DNA of 64,000 nt from Paenibacillus mendelii (GTDB lineage: Bacteria > Bacillota > Bacilli > Paenibacillales > Paenibacillaceae): the NCBI RefSeq assembly GCF_024498075.1, contig NZ_JANHOF010000005.1, positions 186,001 to 250,000 of the forward strand, read 5' to 3'. Each line of letters starts with the position of its first letter. Within the stretch, counting starts at the first letter, position 1. This document shows positions 43,571 to 52,347 of this stretch, in pieces. A program made the position numbers and the translations under genes. The notes under the pieces were generated by a model that searched no databases, was not told the origin of the DNA, and was given only the letters and a program-made list of their open reading frames with translations.

Positions 43571-43721
43571 AAAAGGCGAATTTCTTGAAACCATTTGGTA
43601 CCCCTATGTCGTATTATAAGAGATTAGCTTTACTCAGGACTCTGCAGGGGACGCGATAATTCGGTTCGCGGGCGCAGCCAGGCATGCATAAATAGAAATT
43701 GCAGGGATAGGGGTTTGCATA

Positions 43722-44348
43722 ATGATTCAAGACCTTTTGGATTTTCTGATGGACTTTGGCGCATGGGGACTATTTATCCATTCGTTCTTTGATGCAATTA
43801 TCATGCCGATTCCGGCATTCTTTCTCCAAGTACCTCTAAGTATGGCCCACCCTTCGAATGCCTTGTGGCTTGCTACCGTTGGCTACATCGGATGCTTGCT
43901 GGGAACTCCGTTCGGTTACTTGATTGGCAAGTATGTGGGAAATTCCATCCTCTACAAGATTCTCAAAAAATCATGGGTCGACTCCGCTACGAAAATGTTT
44001 CAAAAGAATGGGGAAGCGGCGATATTGATCGGGGCGTTCACGCCGATTCCGTTCAAAGTGTTCACCATCATGTCAGGCTGCATGAAATTCCCTCTATGGC
44101 GGCTGATTGGCTATGCCGCGGTAGGCAGGGCAGTCAAGTTCTATGTAGTCGGCCTCTTATTCTATTACTATGGCAGAGCGGCGGAAGGCATGGTTAAGGA
44201 CGTCTCCATGTACATTTTTGTTATCGCGGTGCCGGTCCTCGTTCTATTCCTGCTGATAAGAAAGAGATACAGGAAGAAGAAAGCGGAAGCTCAGGAGAAG
44301 CCAAGCAAGATCGAAGCGCGGGAAGCTGATCTGGACAGACCGATCTGA
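43722..44348 (+). CDS. DedA/VTT (SNARE-associated) family membrane protein
   Basis: A 208-residue integral membrane protein with a VTT domain. Landmarks are the re-entrant-like IIMPIPAFFLQVPLSM, GTPFGYLIGKYVGN and the motif GAFTPIPFKVFTIMSGCM, closest to the YqaA-type branch. A C-terminal helix is followed by a lysine-rich cytoplasmic tail. DedA proteins are lipid flippases or transport-like proteins supporting membrane homeostasis, including undecaprenyl-phosphate recycling in some branches. It is a stand-alone gene with its own terminator. Confidence 0.9.
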   Translation: MIQDLLDFLMDFGAWGLFIHSFFDAIIMPIPAFFLQVPLSMAHPSNALWLATVGYIGCLLGTPFGYLIGKYVGNSILYKILKKSWVDSATKMFQKNGEAAILIGAFTPIPFKVFTIMSGCMKFPLWRLIGYAAVGRAVKFYVVGLLFYYYGRAAEGMVKDVSMYIFVIAVPVLVLFLLIRKRYRKKKAEAQEKPSKIEAREADLDRPI

Positions 44349-44400
44349 CCTATCTATCATTCGATGGGGACAACATTCGGCTAGCTCCAGGATGCCTTAT

Positions 44401-44436
44401 GACCGTCAGGTTAAAGCCTGACGGTCTTTTTGTTTT
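44401..44436 (+). terminator. Terminator after the DedA-family gene
   Basis: GACCGTCAGG / CCTGACGGTC, a perfect 10-bp stem with TTAAAG loop, is followed by TTTTTGTTTT. Confidence 0.93.
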
Positions 44437-44502
44437 GCCCAAAAAAAGGGCGGAAACAAAATTCTAACAATCATAATGTTTTCTGAATATGAAATTATTT
44501 TC

Positions 44503-44531
44503 TTGATAGATAATCAAACCTGTGCTACGAT
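44503..44531 (+). promoter_or_regulatory. Promoter of the RraA-family gene
   Basis: TTGATA (44503-44508), a 17-base spacer and TACGAT (44526-44531) lie 42 bases before the start codon. Confidence 0.55.
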
Positions 44532-44572
44532 GCCATTAAACTTTAAAAAAAACCAGCAGGGGGTTTCGACAA

Positions 44573-45229
44573 ATGAACGAGAAGGAACTGTTTGACAGAA
44601 TGACCAAGGAGCTCTACACAGCAGCGATTTGCGATGCACTGGATGAAGTCGGTTACCGGAATCAATCATTGAAATCGGGAATTGTACCTCTTGAGAACAA
44701 CTGGGTCATTACGGGTCGCGCAAAAACGATACATGCGGTCGATGTTAGTGAGGTTCATGGCAATCCATACGATAAAGAAATTAAAGCTGTAGACAGCATC
44801 AAAGAGAATGAAGTCGTTGTTGTGTGCACCAATGATTCCGAGAAAAGCGGGATTTGGGGCGAGCTCCTCTCCACGGCCGCAACCGTAAGAGGTGCGAGAG
44901 GCGCAATCGTTGATGGATTAATCCGCGACAGCAAGAAGATTATCGATATGAACTTTCCTGTCTTCACGAAAGGGATGAATCCACTGGATTCCCAAGGCCG
45001 TACCTATGTCATTGATTATGATGTGACGGTAACTTGCGGTGGTGTGACTATCCATCCCAATGATGTGATCTTTGCGGATCGTGATGGAATCGCTGTTATT
45101 CCGCATGCTGTATTGGATGTCGTTGTAGAGAAGGCATTCACGAAGGTGAATCGCGAAAACAGCACCCGGGATGATTTACTCGATGGCAAATATTTGCAGG
45201 ATGTATACGAGAAATACGGCGTTCTGTAG
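44573..45229 (+). CDS. RraA-family protein (HMG/CHA aldolase-like)
   Basis: A 218-residue protein of the RraA/dimethylmenaquinone methyltransferase-like family. The region GIWGELLSTAATVRGARGAI followed by VDGLIRDSKK holds the conserved Gly-rich turn and the Arg-Asp pair that bind metal and pyruvate in the aldolases. VTCGGVTIHPNDVIFADRDG is the second landmark. Members are class II pyruvate aldolases or oxaloacetate decarboxylases; true RraA regulates RNase E, which Firmicutes lack, so an enzyme is likely. It is a single gene with its own promoter and terminator. Confidence 0.88.
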   Translation: MNEKELFDRMTKELYTAAICDALDEVGYRNQSLKSGIVPLENNWVITGRAKTIHAVDVSEVHGNPYDKEIKAVDSIKENEVVVVCTNDSEKSGIWGELLSTAATVRGARGAIVDGLIRDSKKIIDMNFPVFTKGMNPLDSQGRTYVIDYDVTVTCGGVTIHPNDVIFADRDGIAVIPHAVLDVVVEKAFTKVNRENSTRDDLLDGKYLQDVYEKYGVL

Positions 45230-45299
45230 ATAGCGGAGTAATCCTCTCCATACATTATTGCTCAGTAGCAACACGGCAAATGAAAGACCATTTGTAGTC

Positions 45300-45338
45300 A
45301 AGCTCATGTCTCTGAATTGGAGACGTGAGCTTTATTCA
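45300..45338 (+). terminator. Terminator after the RraA-family gene
   Basis: AAGCTCATGTCTC pairs with GAGACGTGAGCTT (one G-T wobble) around TGAATTG, followed by TTATTCATT. Confidence 0.75.
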
Positions 45339-45457
45339 TTATCCAGCGATATTGCATCGGAAACCTGTATAGGGCCAGATTAACGATTAGTCGGCGACTG
45401 TAGGTCTTCTGACGGGACTATAGGCAATAGACCTAGGGGAAGGAGAGTGGGATGTCT

Positions 45458-45491
45458 TTGACGGGTTCTTATTGCCCGGGTAATAGGAAAT
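45458..45491 (+). promoter_or_regulatory. Possible promoter with overlapping palindrome before greA
   Basis: TTGACG (45458-45463), a 17-base spacer and TAATAG (45481-45486) form a plausible promoter. The imperfect palindrome TTCTTATTGCCCGGGTAATA (from 45466) overlaps it. The remaining sequence of the 352-base gap shows nothing else clear. Confidence 0.35.
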
Positions 45492-45581
45492 AAGTATTTT
45501 TCGCGCGGGAACCGGATATAGTGTAGAATTGAATAGAAGAAATCTTATTACAAAATCGCCAATGAATTAGGAGCTGTATGG

Positions 45582-46055
45582 ATGTCTAAGGAAGATGTTG
45601 TGTTAACCCGAGAGGGATTGGAGAAGCTAAAGCTTGAGCTTGAGGATCTTAAAACAGTCAAACGTAAAGAGTTAGCGGCTCGGATTAAATTAGCGATTAG
45701 TTACGGAGACCTAAAGGAAAATAGTGAATATCATTCAGCCAAGAATGATCAGGCATTCATGGAAACCCGCATCTTAACCTTACAGCATATGATTAACAGG
45801 GCTCGTGTAGCTGATGTGGCAAGCTTGGATACGGTTCAAGTAGGCTGCCTGGTTGTACTGAACGACAAGGAGTTCTCTGAGAAATTAGAGTATCGGATTG
45901 TAGGTCCTGCAGAGGCGGACGTTCTGGATAATAAGATTTCTTATGAAAGTCCGCTGGGAAAAACCCTCATGGGGCAGAAGGTCGGAAATGTCATTCAAGT
46001 AACCGCACCGATGGGAACCATAGAATACGAGCTGCTAGAAATCAGAGCGGATTAA
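45582..46055 (+). CDS. greA: Transcription elongation factor, GreA/GreB family
   Basis: A 157-residue protein of normal GreA length. The N-terminal coiled coil (LTREGLEKLKLELEDLKTVKR) ends in the acidic tip GDLKENSEYHSAKNDQAF, whose Asp/Glu residues stimulate RNA cleavage by backtracked polymerase. The C-terminal FKBP-like domain runs from about residue 80 (VQVGCLVVLNDKE) to SPLGKTLMGQKVGNVI. GreA rescues arrested RNA polymerase. Many Paenibacilli have more than one Gre paralogue, so this may be an accessory copy. Confidence 0.93.
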   Translation: MSKEDVVLTREGLEKLKLELEDLKTVKRKELAARIKLAISYGDLKENSEYHSAKNDQAFMETRILTLQHMINRARVADVASLDTVQVGCLVVLNDKEFSEKLEYRIVGPAEADVLDNKISYESPLGKTLMGQKVGNVIQVTAPMGTIEYELLEIRAD

Positions 46056-46114
46056 ATGTCGCGAGAAGCGTTCATTCAGAGCGTGTGTATTATACTTCCT
46101 TATATGCCGGATTC

Positions 46115-46149
46115 GAGGAGCTGCGACAGTGGCTTCTCTTTTTCTTTTT
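46115..46149 (+). terminator. Probable terminator after greA
   Basis: GAGGAGC pairs with GCTTCTC (one mismatch) around TGCGACAGTG, followed by TTTTTCTTTTT. Confidence 0.6.
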
Positions 46150-46298
46150 GGCGACGATGAGTACAGCTTCGTATACATATGAAAGATAATGGCGATCTGC
46201 CAATTGATAATTTGGTATATTTAATTTACAATCGAGTTATTCGATACAGAGTATGAAGAATTTGTATTTCGAGATGGAATGGAGAGAAGTGACTCGAC

Positions 46299-47435
46299 GT
46301 GCCCGACAAAAGACCATTATATAAAATTATTATTGATGACTTGAAGGACAAAATCGAAGTAGGCCTATATGCGCCTGAGGCACAGCTGCCTACGGAGGTT
46401 GAGCTTGCTGAACAATATGGGGTCAGCAGGATTACTTCGAAGCGGGCGTTGATTGAGCTTGAGCGGGAAGGACTTATCTATCGGAAACGGGGCAGCGGCA
46501 GTTATGTGAAACAGCCCGATGATTCGGATGTGATTCCTTACAACGGGGTCCAGAATTCGAATTCAATCGTTTCCATGATTTTGCCTTATATGGCAACGAA
46601 TGAGTTCGAGTACATTAGAGCGGCTACCGATTATCTGGATGCCAAGGGTTATTATTTGAGTATACATAACAGCAATTGGAGCAAGGACAAAGAGAAGGAA
46701 CTGCTCCTAAAGCTATCAAAGAGCGGCCTGAGCGGCATTATTCTGTACCCGTTAAGTACGATCAGCAATGTGGATATGGTTAATGCCATCAGCAGCAACG
46801 GCTATCCGATTGTGACGATGGATCAATATTTCGACAGCTTAAACGTCAGCAGTGTCGTCTCCGATAATTATACAGGCGGCTATCTGGCCGCAAGCAAGCT
46901 GATCGAGCTGGGTCATGAGCGGATTGCCTTTATTTCCAGTGTCAGTATCGAATTTCGCAGCTCCGTACGGGATCGTTATCTCGGCTATTGTCAGGCGTTG
47001 AAGGATAGCCGGATACCGATTGATTCCGAGTGGGTGTACACCGATTTCTACCGGGACGTGAATGAAAAAAATTCGAAGACGTTCTATCAATCGTTGCTCG
47101 CAAAGCTGCTGAGTCAGAAGGTGACGGCGATCCAAGCTGAGCATGATATACTGGCCGGTGAGCTGCTCCGGAATGCATTGGATGCAGGCATCAGCATCCC
47201 AAAACAGCTGTCAATCGTGGGATTCGACGATCATGAGACGTCGCGTCATGCTGAAATCCCGATAACCACGATCGCGCAAAATTATTATGAATTAGGGCGC
47301 AGCGCCGCGGAGCTGATCGTCGCAGGGATTGAGAACAAAGATTCTGAAAGACGGCGAATCAAGGTTCCTGTGCGTTTGATTGAACGGGAGTCTACAGGCG
47401 TCCAGCCTAACCGTGAAGATATCATCCTGTTCTGA
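46299..47435 (+). CDS. GntR-family regulator with LacI-type sensor domain (AraR-like)
   Basis: A 378-residue regulator starting at GTG after GGAGAGAAG. A GntR winged helix (residues 5-72; APEAQLPTEVELAEQYGVSR, GLIYRKRGSGSYV) is fused to a LacI/periplasmic-binding-type sugar sensor (about 85-370; IVSMILPYMATNEFEYIRAA, ERIAFISSVSI, SIVGFDDHETSRHAEIPITT). This architecture is that of AraR-type sugar repressors. It immediately precedes the sugar uptake locus starting at 47868 and is separated from it by a terminator and two copies of a matching site, so it most likely represses that locus. Confidence 0.94.
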   Translation: MPDKRPLYKIIIDDLKDKIEVGLYAPEAQLPTEVELAEQYGVSRITSKRALIELEREGLIYRKRGSGSYVKQPDDSDVIPYNGVQNSNSIVSMILPYMATNEFEYIRAATDYLDAKGYYLSIHNSNWSKDKEKELLLKLSKSGLSGIILYPLSTISNVDMVNAISSNGYPIVTMDQYFDSLNVSSVVSDNYTGGYLAASKLIELGHERIAFISSVSIEFRSSVRDRYLGYCQALKDSRIPIDSEWVYTDFYRDVNEKNSKTFYQSLLAKLLSQKVTAIQAEHDILAGELLRNALDAGISIPKQLSIVGFDDHETSRHAEIPITTIAQNYYELGRSAAELIVAGIENKDSERRRIKVPVRLIERESTGVQPNREDIILF

Positions 47436-47466
47436 GCTTCTGAGCTGGTAAATTCAACTGTCGGCA

Positions 47467-47501
47467 AGAGCCTTCCTCACCATGAGGAGGGCTCTTTTTT
47501 T
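47467..47501 (+). terminator. Terminator after the GntR gene
   Basis: AGAGCCTTCCTCA / TGAGGAGGGCTCT, a near-perfect 13-bp stem with a 3-base loop, is followed by TTTTTTTG. Confidence 0.92.
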
Positions 47502-47610
47502 GCAGCATACTTGGACAGTAGATATAGGCTATATATATTCATAAAATAAAAGATATATCTAATATTTACAATTCAGATTTTCGAAGATATAATACAAACA
47601 GAAATAAGTT

Positions 47611-47723
47611 ATATGGTATATCATATTGACATGATTTAAACCATGTTAAGCTCCCTTGCAGGTTGCGTCAGCCGGAAATATGGCTGCATTCAATACTAAC
47701 GACATGCGGGGGATATACCATAT
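47611..47723 (+). promoter_or_regulatory. Paired ATATGGTATAT sites, probable GntR operators
   Basis: ATATGGTATAT occurs at 47611-47621, and its exact complement ATATACCATAT at 47713-47723, 102 bases apart. The first lies just before TTGACA (47626), a candidate -35 box. They sit between the regulator's terminator and the first uptake gene, which fits looping repression. The remaining sequence to 47867 shows only the GGAGGAG site of the next gene. Confidence 0.5.
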
Positions 47724-47867
47724 GCTGCTTATTTATGTCATATCATGGCTTTCATCCTTTCAAGGCGAGGAGGCGGAGTGGGGATTATAAGGGGGCATCA
47801 TCCGGTTCGTCATGTTTGATCGCAAACATCTCATTTTACGAAAAAATTGATTGATGGAGGAGTTCAA

Positions 47868-49295
47868 ATGAAAGCGCTTAAAAAACCGTTTTTTTTAGTG
47901 GCCTTAATTCTTATTCTTGCTCTGGTCGGCTGTTCCAGTGGTTCCGGGAAAGAAACGAATGAGAAACCAAGCAATACGAACAATCAAGGCTCCGATCAAA
48001 CCAGTGAGAACACGGAGAAGCCCGCCAATGACCCGCCTGCTGAGCCGGAAGTGAAAGCGTTTGATTTGAAGGGTGAGAAAATCAAAATCGGCTTATGGTG
48101 GGATGGCGCCGATCCCCGGGAAACCAAAACGGAAGAGCGGACGGCTGCCATTGAAGCGCAAATCAAGAAAATCGAAGAAACGGAAAAGAAATTCAATGCC
48201 AAGATCGAGTTTGTGAAATTCGGTGACTATGGCAAATACGTCGAGAACTTCACGACAACCTCCCTTGCCGGAGAGCCATTCGCAGATATCGTCGTGATGG
48301 AGCTGTTCTGGGCGTTCCCGACACTCGTCAACAAAGGATTCCTTGAGCCGATCGATCAATATCTCGACATGAACGACCCGAAGTATAACGATTGGATGAA
48401 GACAGGCGGCAGCTTTAATGGCAAGCAATACGGTTTCTACGACTCGTCACCTTCACCGTATGGCTTCTTCTACAACAAGACATTGGTTCAGAAGTTCGGA
48501 TTGGAAGATCCGTATGAGCTTCAGCAAAAAGGCGAGTGGACGTTCGATAAGTTCCGCGAATACGTAAAAAGCGCTACAAAGGATACGAACGGCGATGGCA
48601 AAACGGATGTCTATGGCATAGCGGGGGCTTACGGTAAAGTTAATTCGCTGACCGAGCAATTCCTGCACACAAACAATGCTTCCGTGGATAAAGACGCGAG
48701 TGGCGAGATCAAATTCTCGCTCGACAGTGAGAATGCAATCGAAGCGCTTCAGTATGTATCCGACCTGTTCAATGTCGACAAGTCGATCATGCAGCCGATT
48801 CCCGATGATGCGAGCAAAGAGTTCATCGCCGGCAAAGGCGTCTTCTATGGCGGGTTCAGCTGGGAGCTTGGCGGTCTCATGGATAACATGAAAGGCCAGG
48901 AGCTTGGGTACGTCTTCTTCCCGAAAGGTCCGAAGGCCGACAAATATACGAGCTACACCCCGTACGGCAATATGTATATGCTGTCCAAATATTCGAAGAA
49001 TCCAGAAGCTGCCATTCTAATTATGGATGCCATTAGCTTGCATGATGAAGGACGCAAGCTGTCGGAGCAAGCTTGGGAGACTTCGTATCCGAACAAAGAG
49101 TCGCTGGATACGCGCAAACAAATGGCCGACAACATCGGATACATTTCATTCTATGCGATTCCAGATGCAGGCACGCTGTTTGACAAGGTCATTCAGGACA
49201 TTACGGCAGGCAAAGTGTCGCCGGCAACGGCTGTCGACAAGGTGAAGCCGCAATTTGACGCCAACATCAAGAAGCTTCTTGAAGAAGTCAAGTAA
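47868..49295 (+). CDS. ABC transporter substrate-binding lipoprotein (family 1 type)
   Basis: ATG 47868 after GGAGGAG is preferred over the open frame from 47847. The 475-residue lipoprotein has signal MKALKKPFFLVALILILALV and lipobox LVGC, then a Ser/Asn/Glu-rich linker. The mature domain shows KIGLWWDGADPRE, ADIVVMELFWAFPTLV and GFFYNKTL, the pattern of extracellular solute-binding family 1 proteins for oligosaccharides. It is first in the cluster and works with one of the two permease pairs encoded downstream. No ATPase is encoded, so a shared MsmX-type ATPase elsewhere is expected. Confidence 0.94.
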   Translation: MKALKKPFFLVALILILALVGCSSGSGKETNEKPSNTNNQGSDQTSENTEKPANDPPAEPEVKAFDLKGEKIKIGLWWDGADPRETKTEERTAAIEAQIKKIEETEKKFNAKIEFVKFGDYGKYVENFTTTSLAGEPFADIVVMELFWAFPTLVNKGFLEPIDQYLDMNDPKYNDWMKTGGSFNGKQYGFYDSSPSPYGFFYNKTLVQKFGLEDPYELQQKGEWTFDKFREYVKSATKDTNGDGKTDVYGIAGAYGKVNSLTEQFLHTNNASVDKDASGEIKFSLDSENAIEALQYVSDLFNVDKSIMQPIPDDASKEFIAGKGVFYGGFSWELGGLMDNMKGQELGYVFFPKGPKADKYTSYTPYGNMYMLSKYSKNPEAAILIMDAISLHDEGRKLSEQAWETSYPNKESLDTRKQMADNIGYISFYAIPDAGTLFDKVIQDITAGKVSPATAVDKVKPQFDANIKKLLEEVK

Positions 49296-49385
49296 GGCTT
49301 AGCAAGTCATAGAGCACTCTCCTGCATGCCGTCACATCCTGCGTGGCGAGCATGCAAGAGGGAGCGGATGAAGAGGGGGAAAGTA

Positions 49386-52337
49386 ATGCGGCGGCCGATT
49401 TATATAATCCTTGGTATCTCGCTTGTACTCATCACGGCCGTATCCGTTTCGCTGTCAGGGTCCGGCAGCTCCGGCGTCCAAGCCGTTATGGCCGGGAATA
49501 CGCAGATCGACACGATACAGCTTGCGGATAAAAGTGACTCCTATAAGAAAGGGAGCTACGACGAATACCTGTCGAAATTCCGATCGTCCGTAGAACGACC
49601 CAACCTCGAATTGAAAATTGAGGGTGAAAGCTACACGAGCACTCGGGATACGGCGGTATCTGTAGTCGACCACCAGGAGGGCGGACAGGGGAAGGCCTTG
49701 TCGACGGGTGAATCGGGCACGGTGGAATGGGAATTTAACGTCCCCCAGGAAGGAATGTATAATCTAGAGCTGAAATTTTTCGTGCCGGAAGGCAAGGAAT
49801 CCGATGTGGAAAGGGAGCTGCTTATTGACGGAGAGCTTCCATTCTCCGAAGCAAGAAGTCTGGTGTTCAACCGGATATGGAAGAATGAAACAAACGCATT
49901 CGTGCGGGATGACCGGAACAACGAATTAATTCCAGGTCAGGTTGAAGTGCCGATGTGGCAGGAAACATTCCTGAAGGACGCGACGGGCTACTATACAGAG
50001 CCCTATCTTTTTTACTTCACGCCAGGCAAGCATACCTTGTCATTAACATCCGTGAAAGAACCGCTGATGATCGATTACTTCAAGCTTACGAATAAGGACG
50101 TAATGCCCACGTACGATCAGCTGGCTGCCATATATATGGAAAAGGGATACCGTAAGATCGAGAATGTATCGATCAAAATTCAAGGTGAGCATACAGCAAA
50201 CAAATCATCGGCTACCTTGCTGCCTTACAACGACCGTTCCAGTCCTTCCATCGAGCCTTACCATGTATCGAAGCTGAGGAATAATGCGATGGGGGGCTGG
50301 GGCTGGCGGATGCCGGGTCAATGGATGGAATGGGAGATTGAAGCCCCTGAGGACGGACTGTACCAAATTGCCTTCAAGCACAGGCAAAACTATTTGCAGG
50401 GAGGCTATGCGCTCCGCAGTTTATACATTGACGGACAAGTCCCCTTCCAGGAAGCTAACATGCTCCCATTCCCGTACGCATCCAATTGGCAAATGGGGGT
50501 TGTGGGCAAATCGGCTGATGAGCCGTATCTTTTTTATCTGACGAAGGGTACGCATGCGATACGTCTTGAAACGACGCTCGGCGACATGGCGCCCGTGATC
50601 CGGACTGTAGAGTCTTCTATTCTGCAGCTGAATGCGATGTACCGCCAAATCATCAGCTTCACAGGAACGGTTCCGGATACGTTCCGCGACTATCAGCTGG
50701 ACAAGCGGATTCCGCATATGAGCGAGCTGTTTCATAAGGAAAGTGATTTACTGTACGAGGTCGCAAGGCTCATTGATGGGACTGGCGAGGGAAGCGACCG
50801 CTCCGCCGTCTTGAAATCGCTTGCCTATCAATTGAAGGATATGGCGGACCGGCCGGATACGGTTCCTTCCCGGATCGACCGGTTCAAGACGAATGTCGGA
50901 GGGCTTGGTGATTGGCTTAATTCCTTCAAGGAACAGCCGCTGGCCATCGACTATTTAATCGTCAGTTCGCCGGGAGCGAAGCTGCCCGATCCTGAAGCTT
51001 CGACATGGGGAACCGCTAAAGCCGGCGTGCAGTCCTTCTTAGCTTCGTTTACCGAGAAGTATGATGAATTCACCGATGAGAGCGGGGATGGCGATACGGT
51101 CACGGTCTGGATGACATCCGCCAGAGACCAGGCTCAGGTTCTCAAACGGCTGATTGACGATACGTTCACGCCTGATACGGGCATTCGGGTCAACCTGAAG
51201 CTGGTCTCCGCGGATGTCGTTCTCTCGGCGACCGTAGCGGGGCAAGGTCCTGATGCAGCTCTGCAAATGGGCAACGATCTGCCGGTGAATTACGCGACAC
51301 GCAACGCAGTGCTGGACTTGTCGGCATTCCCGGATTTCGCCGATGTATCGAAACAATTCCATGAAAGCGCGATGGTTCCGTACGCATACAAGGGAAAGTA
51401 CTATGCGCTTCCTGAACAGCAGACATTCCCGATGTTGTTTTACCGGAAGGACATTCTGGAGGATGAGCTGAAGCTTCAGGTTCCGGAAACCTGGGAGGAT
51501 GTATATGAATTAATTCCCGCTCTGCAGAAGCATAATCTCGAGCTCGGTTTGCCGCAGCGGCCGCTTGATATGACGGGCAACGAGATTGCGACAACCAATG
51601 CAGCGGCTCTTCCTCCAAGCCCGTCTTTGGTTATGCTCTTGTATCAGAATGATGGTCAATTGTATAGCTCCGATGGCATGACGAGTGAGCTGGACGGGGA
51701 GACCGCCATTCAAGTGTTCAAGAAGTGGACCGATATGTACGTGAATTACAAGCTGCCGATCGCGCTTGATTTTGCGAATCGTTTCCGCACCGGGGAGATG
51801 CCGATCGGGATTGCGGATTATACGATGTACAACAAGCTCAGTGTATTCGCACCGGAAATCAAAGGGCTGTGGGAATTTGCGGCGGTTCCGGGGACGAAGA
51901 CGGCGAGCGGGGAAATTCGCCGCGATGTCGGCAGCGGAGGTTCATCGGCGGTCATTCTGAAGCAGACGAAGAATAAAGAAGCGGCGTGGACATTCTTGAA
52001 GTGGTGGACGAGCAAGGAGACGCAGCTGGCCTTCGGACGGCAGATGGAAATCCGGCTGGGCACCTCGGCGCGTTATCCGACAGCTAATCTCGAGGCAATG
52101 TCATTGCTTCCGTGGCCTTCGAAGGATTATCAGCAGCTCAAGAAGCAGCAGGAGTGGGTGCATGGCATTCCAGAGGTGCCCGGAGGTTACATGACCGGCC
52201 GCCATATCGACAATGCGTTTCGCAAGGTGGTCGTCCAGGGCGATGATCCGCGCGAATCGATGGACAACTATGTTCGCTATATTAATGAAGAAATAACGCT
52301 GAAGCGAAAAGAATTTAAACTTCCCTACAAGGAATGA
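49386..52337 (+). CDS. Secreted CBM-like/solute-binding fusion protein
   Basis: Starts at 49326, 49368 and 49386 are in frame; ATG 49386 follows GAGGGGG at 6-7 bases and begins a clean signal (MRRPIYIILGISLVLITAVS). It has 983 residues. Two beta-sandwich modules resembling CBM35/CBM6 sugar-binding domains come first (LELKIEGESYTSTRDTAVSV; IKIQGEHTANKSSATLLP), each with an FxEA-type strand (GELPFSEARSL, GQVPFQEANML). A helical linker follows, then a solute-binding domain in the last 400 residues (VTVWMTSARDQAQVL, MLFYRKDILEDELKLQVPETW). No lipobox is visible, so it may stay anchored by the N-terminal helix. It probably captures polysaccharide and hands over oligosaccharide. Confidence 0.85.
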   Translation: MRRPIYIILGISLVLITAVSVSLSGSGSSGVQAVMAGNTQIDTIQLADKSDSYKKGSYDEYLSKFRSSVERPNLELKIEGESYTSTRDTAVSVVDHQEGGQGKALSTGESGTVEWEFNVPQEGMYNLELKFFVPEGKESDVERELLIDGELPFSEARSLVFNRIWKNETNAFVRDDRNNELIPGQVEVPMWQETFLKDATGYYTEPYLFYFTPGKHTLSLTSVKEPLMIDYFKLTNKDVMPTYDQLAAIYMEKGYRKIENVSIKIQGEHTANKSSATLLPYNDRSSPSIEPYHVSKLRNNAMGGWGWRMPGQWMEWEIEAPEDGLYQIAFKHRQNYLQGGYALRSLYIDGQVPFQEANMLPFPYASNWQMGVVGKSADEPYLFYLTKGTHAIRLETTLGDMAPVIRTVESSILQLNAMYRQIISFTGTVPDTFRDYQLDKRIPHMSELFHKESDLLYEVARLIDGTGEGSDRSAVLKSLAYQLKDMADRPDTVPSRIDRFKTNVGGLGDWLNSFKEQPLAIDYLIVSSPGAKLPDPEASTWGTAKAGVQSFLASFTEKYDEFTDESGDGDTVTVWMTSARDQAQVLKRLIDDTFTPDTGIRVNLKLVSADVVLSATVAGQGPDAALQMGNDLPVNYATRNAVLDLSAFPDFADVSKQFHESAMVPYAYKGKYYALPEQQTFPMLFYRKDILEDELKLQVPETWEDVYELIPALQKHNLELGLPQRPLDMTGNEIATTNAAALPPSPSLVMLLYQNDGQLYSSDGMTSELDGETAIQVFKKWTDMYVNYKLPIALDFANRFRTGEMPIGIADYTMYNKLSVFAPEIKGLWEFAAVPGTKTASGEIRRDVGSGGSSAVILKQTKNKEAAWTFLKWWTSKETQLAFGRQMEIRLGTSARYPTANLEAMSLLPWPSKDYQQLKKQQEWVHGIPEVPGGYMTGRHIDNAFRKVVVQGDDPRESMDNYVRYINEEITLKRKEFKLPYKE

Positions 52338-52347
52338 GGGGATCATC

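Noticed and set aside
47663-47854. 63-codon open frame before the binding-protein gene
   Set aside because: No ribosome binding site, low-quality composition, and it covers the putative operator region.
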